A stretch of DNA of 64,000 nucleotides from Photobacterium kagoshimensis (GTDB lineage: Bacteria > Pseudomonadota > Gammaproteobacteria > Enterobacterales > Vibrionaceae). Shown here piece by piece: positions 63,964-64,000 of this stretch (positions are counted from its first letter, which is position 1; each line of letters starts with the position of its first letter). Made by a program: the position numbers and the translations under genes. The stretch covers positions 310,001-374,000 of the forward strand of contig NZ_JAKJSO010000010.1 of the NCBI RefSeq assembly GCF_050337045.1, written 5' to 3'. Below the pieces are notes generated by a model. It worked only from the letters and a program-made list of their open reading frames with translations, searched no databases and was not told the DNA's origin.

Positions 63964-64000
63964 TTGAAAGAATAAGTGAAAGAACACCCATAAAAAAACC

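Overview
The window looks like chromosomal DNA of a marine gammaproteobacterium of the Vibrionaceae, most likely Photobacterium. The housekeeping genes (rnb, deaD, maeA, the rbsDACBKR order, ModE/ModABC, ArfA, DUF1415) are of Vibrionaceae type, and the intergenic DNA is AT-rich with compact hairpin terminators. Genus is an inference from protein character; no rRNA gene is present. No insertion sequence, prophage or CRISPR array was seen.

Bases 843-20850 form a selenocysteine (Sec) and glycine-reductase island, a combination best known from amino-acid-fermenting clostridia. On the minus strand, trxB-trxA-grdA-grdA-grdC-grdD and selD-grdE-grdB encode the electron donors and the three reductase components that turn glycine into acetyl phosphate and ammonia. 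Four genes here (both grdA copies, grdB and the first selD) contain an in-frame TGA that I read as Sec, so naive gene calling breaks them. Between the two operons lie, on the plus strand, an M18 aminopeptidase and a POT-family peptide transporter that could supply glycine from peptides, and grdX; a DsrE-family gene sits there on the minus strand. On the plus strand, tRNA-Sec (16179-16270) precedes selA-selB-selD2. The second SelD has Cys where the first has Sec.

Bases 21000-26830 are a patchwork: small membrane and helix-turn-helix genes, a SulP transporter, a gene remnant broken by two compensating frameshifts (24224-24538), a CAP-domain lipoprotein and an unrecognised 346-residue protein. 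Bases 26926-30295 hold modABC with a TetR-family gene and a ModE-like palindrome; modE itself lies at 42987-43778. Bases 30436-43778 hold a bisphosphatase/kinase pair, the ribosome-rescue genes arfA (with a hairpin around its stop codon) and arfB, a serine hydrolase, MaoC, several lipoproteins, an AlkD-like gene, a LysR/Ntn-hydrolase divergent pair and malic enzyme.

Bases 45068-51314 are the complete ribose operon rbsDACBKR, preceded by a 36-bp palindromic operator. The right end (51476-63963) holds an SDR dehydrogenase divergent from a LysR/esterase pair, the cold-shock helicase deaD, two diguanylate cyclases, rnb, a DUF1415 gene and a small outer-membrane protein.
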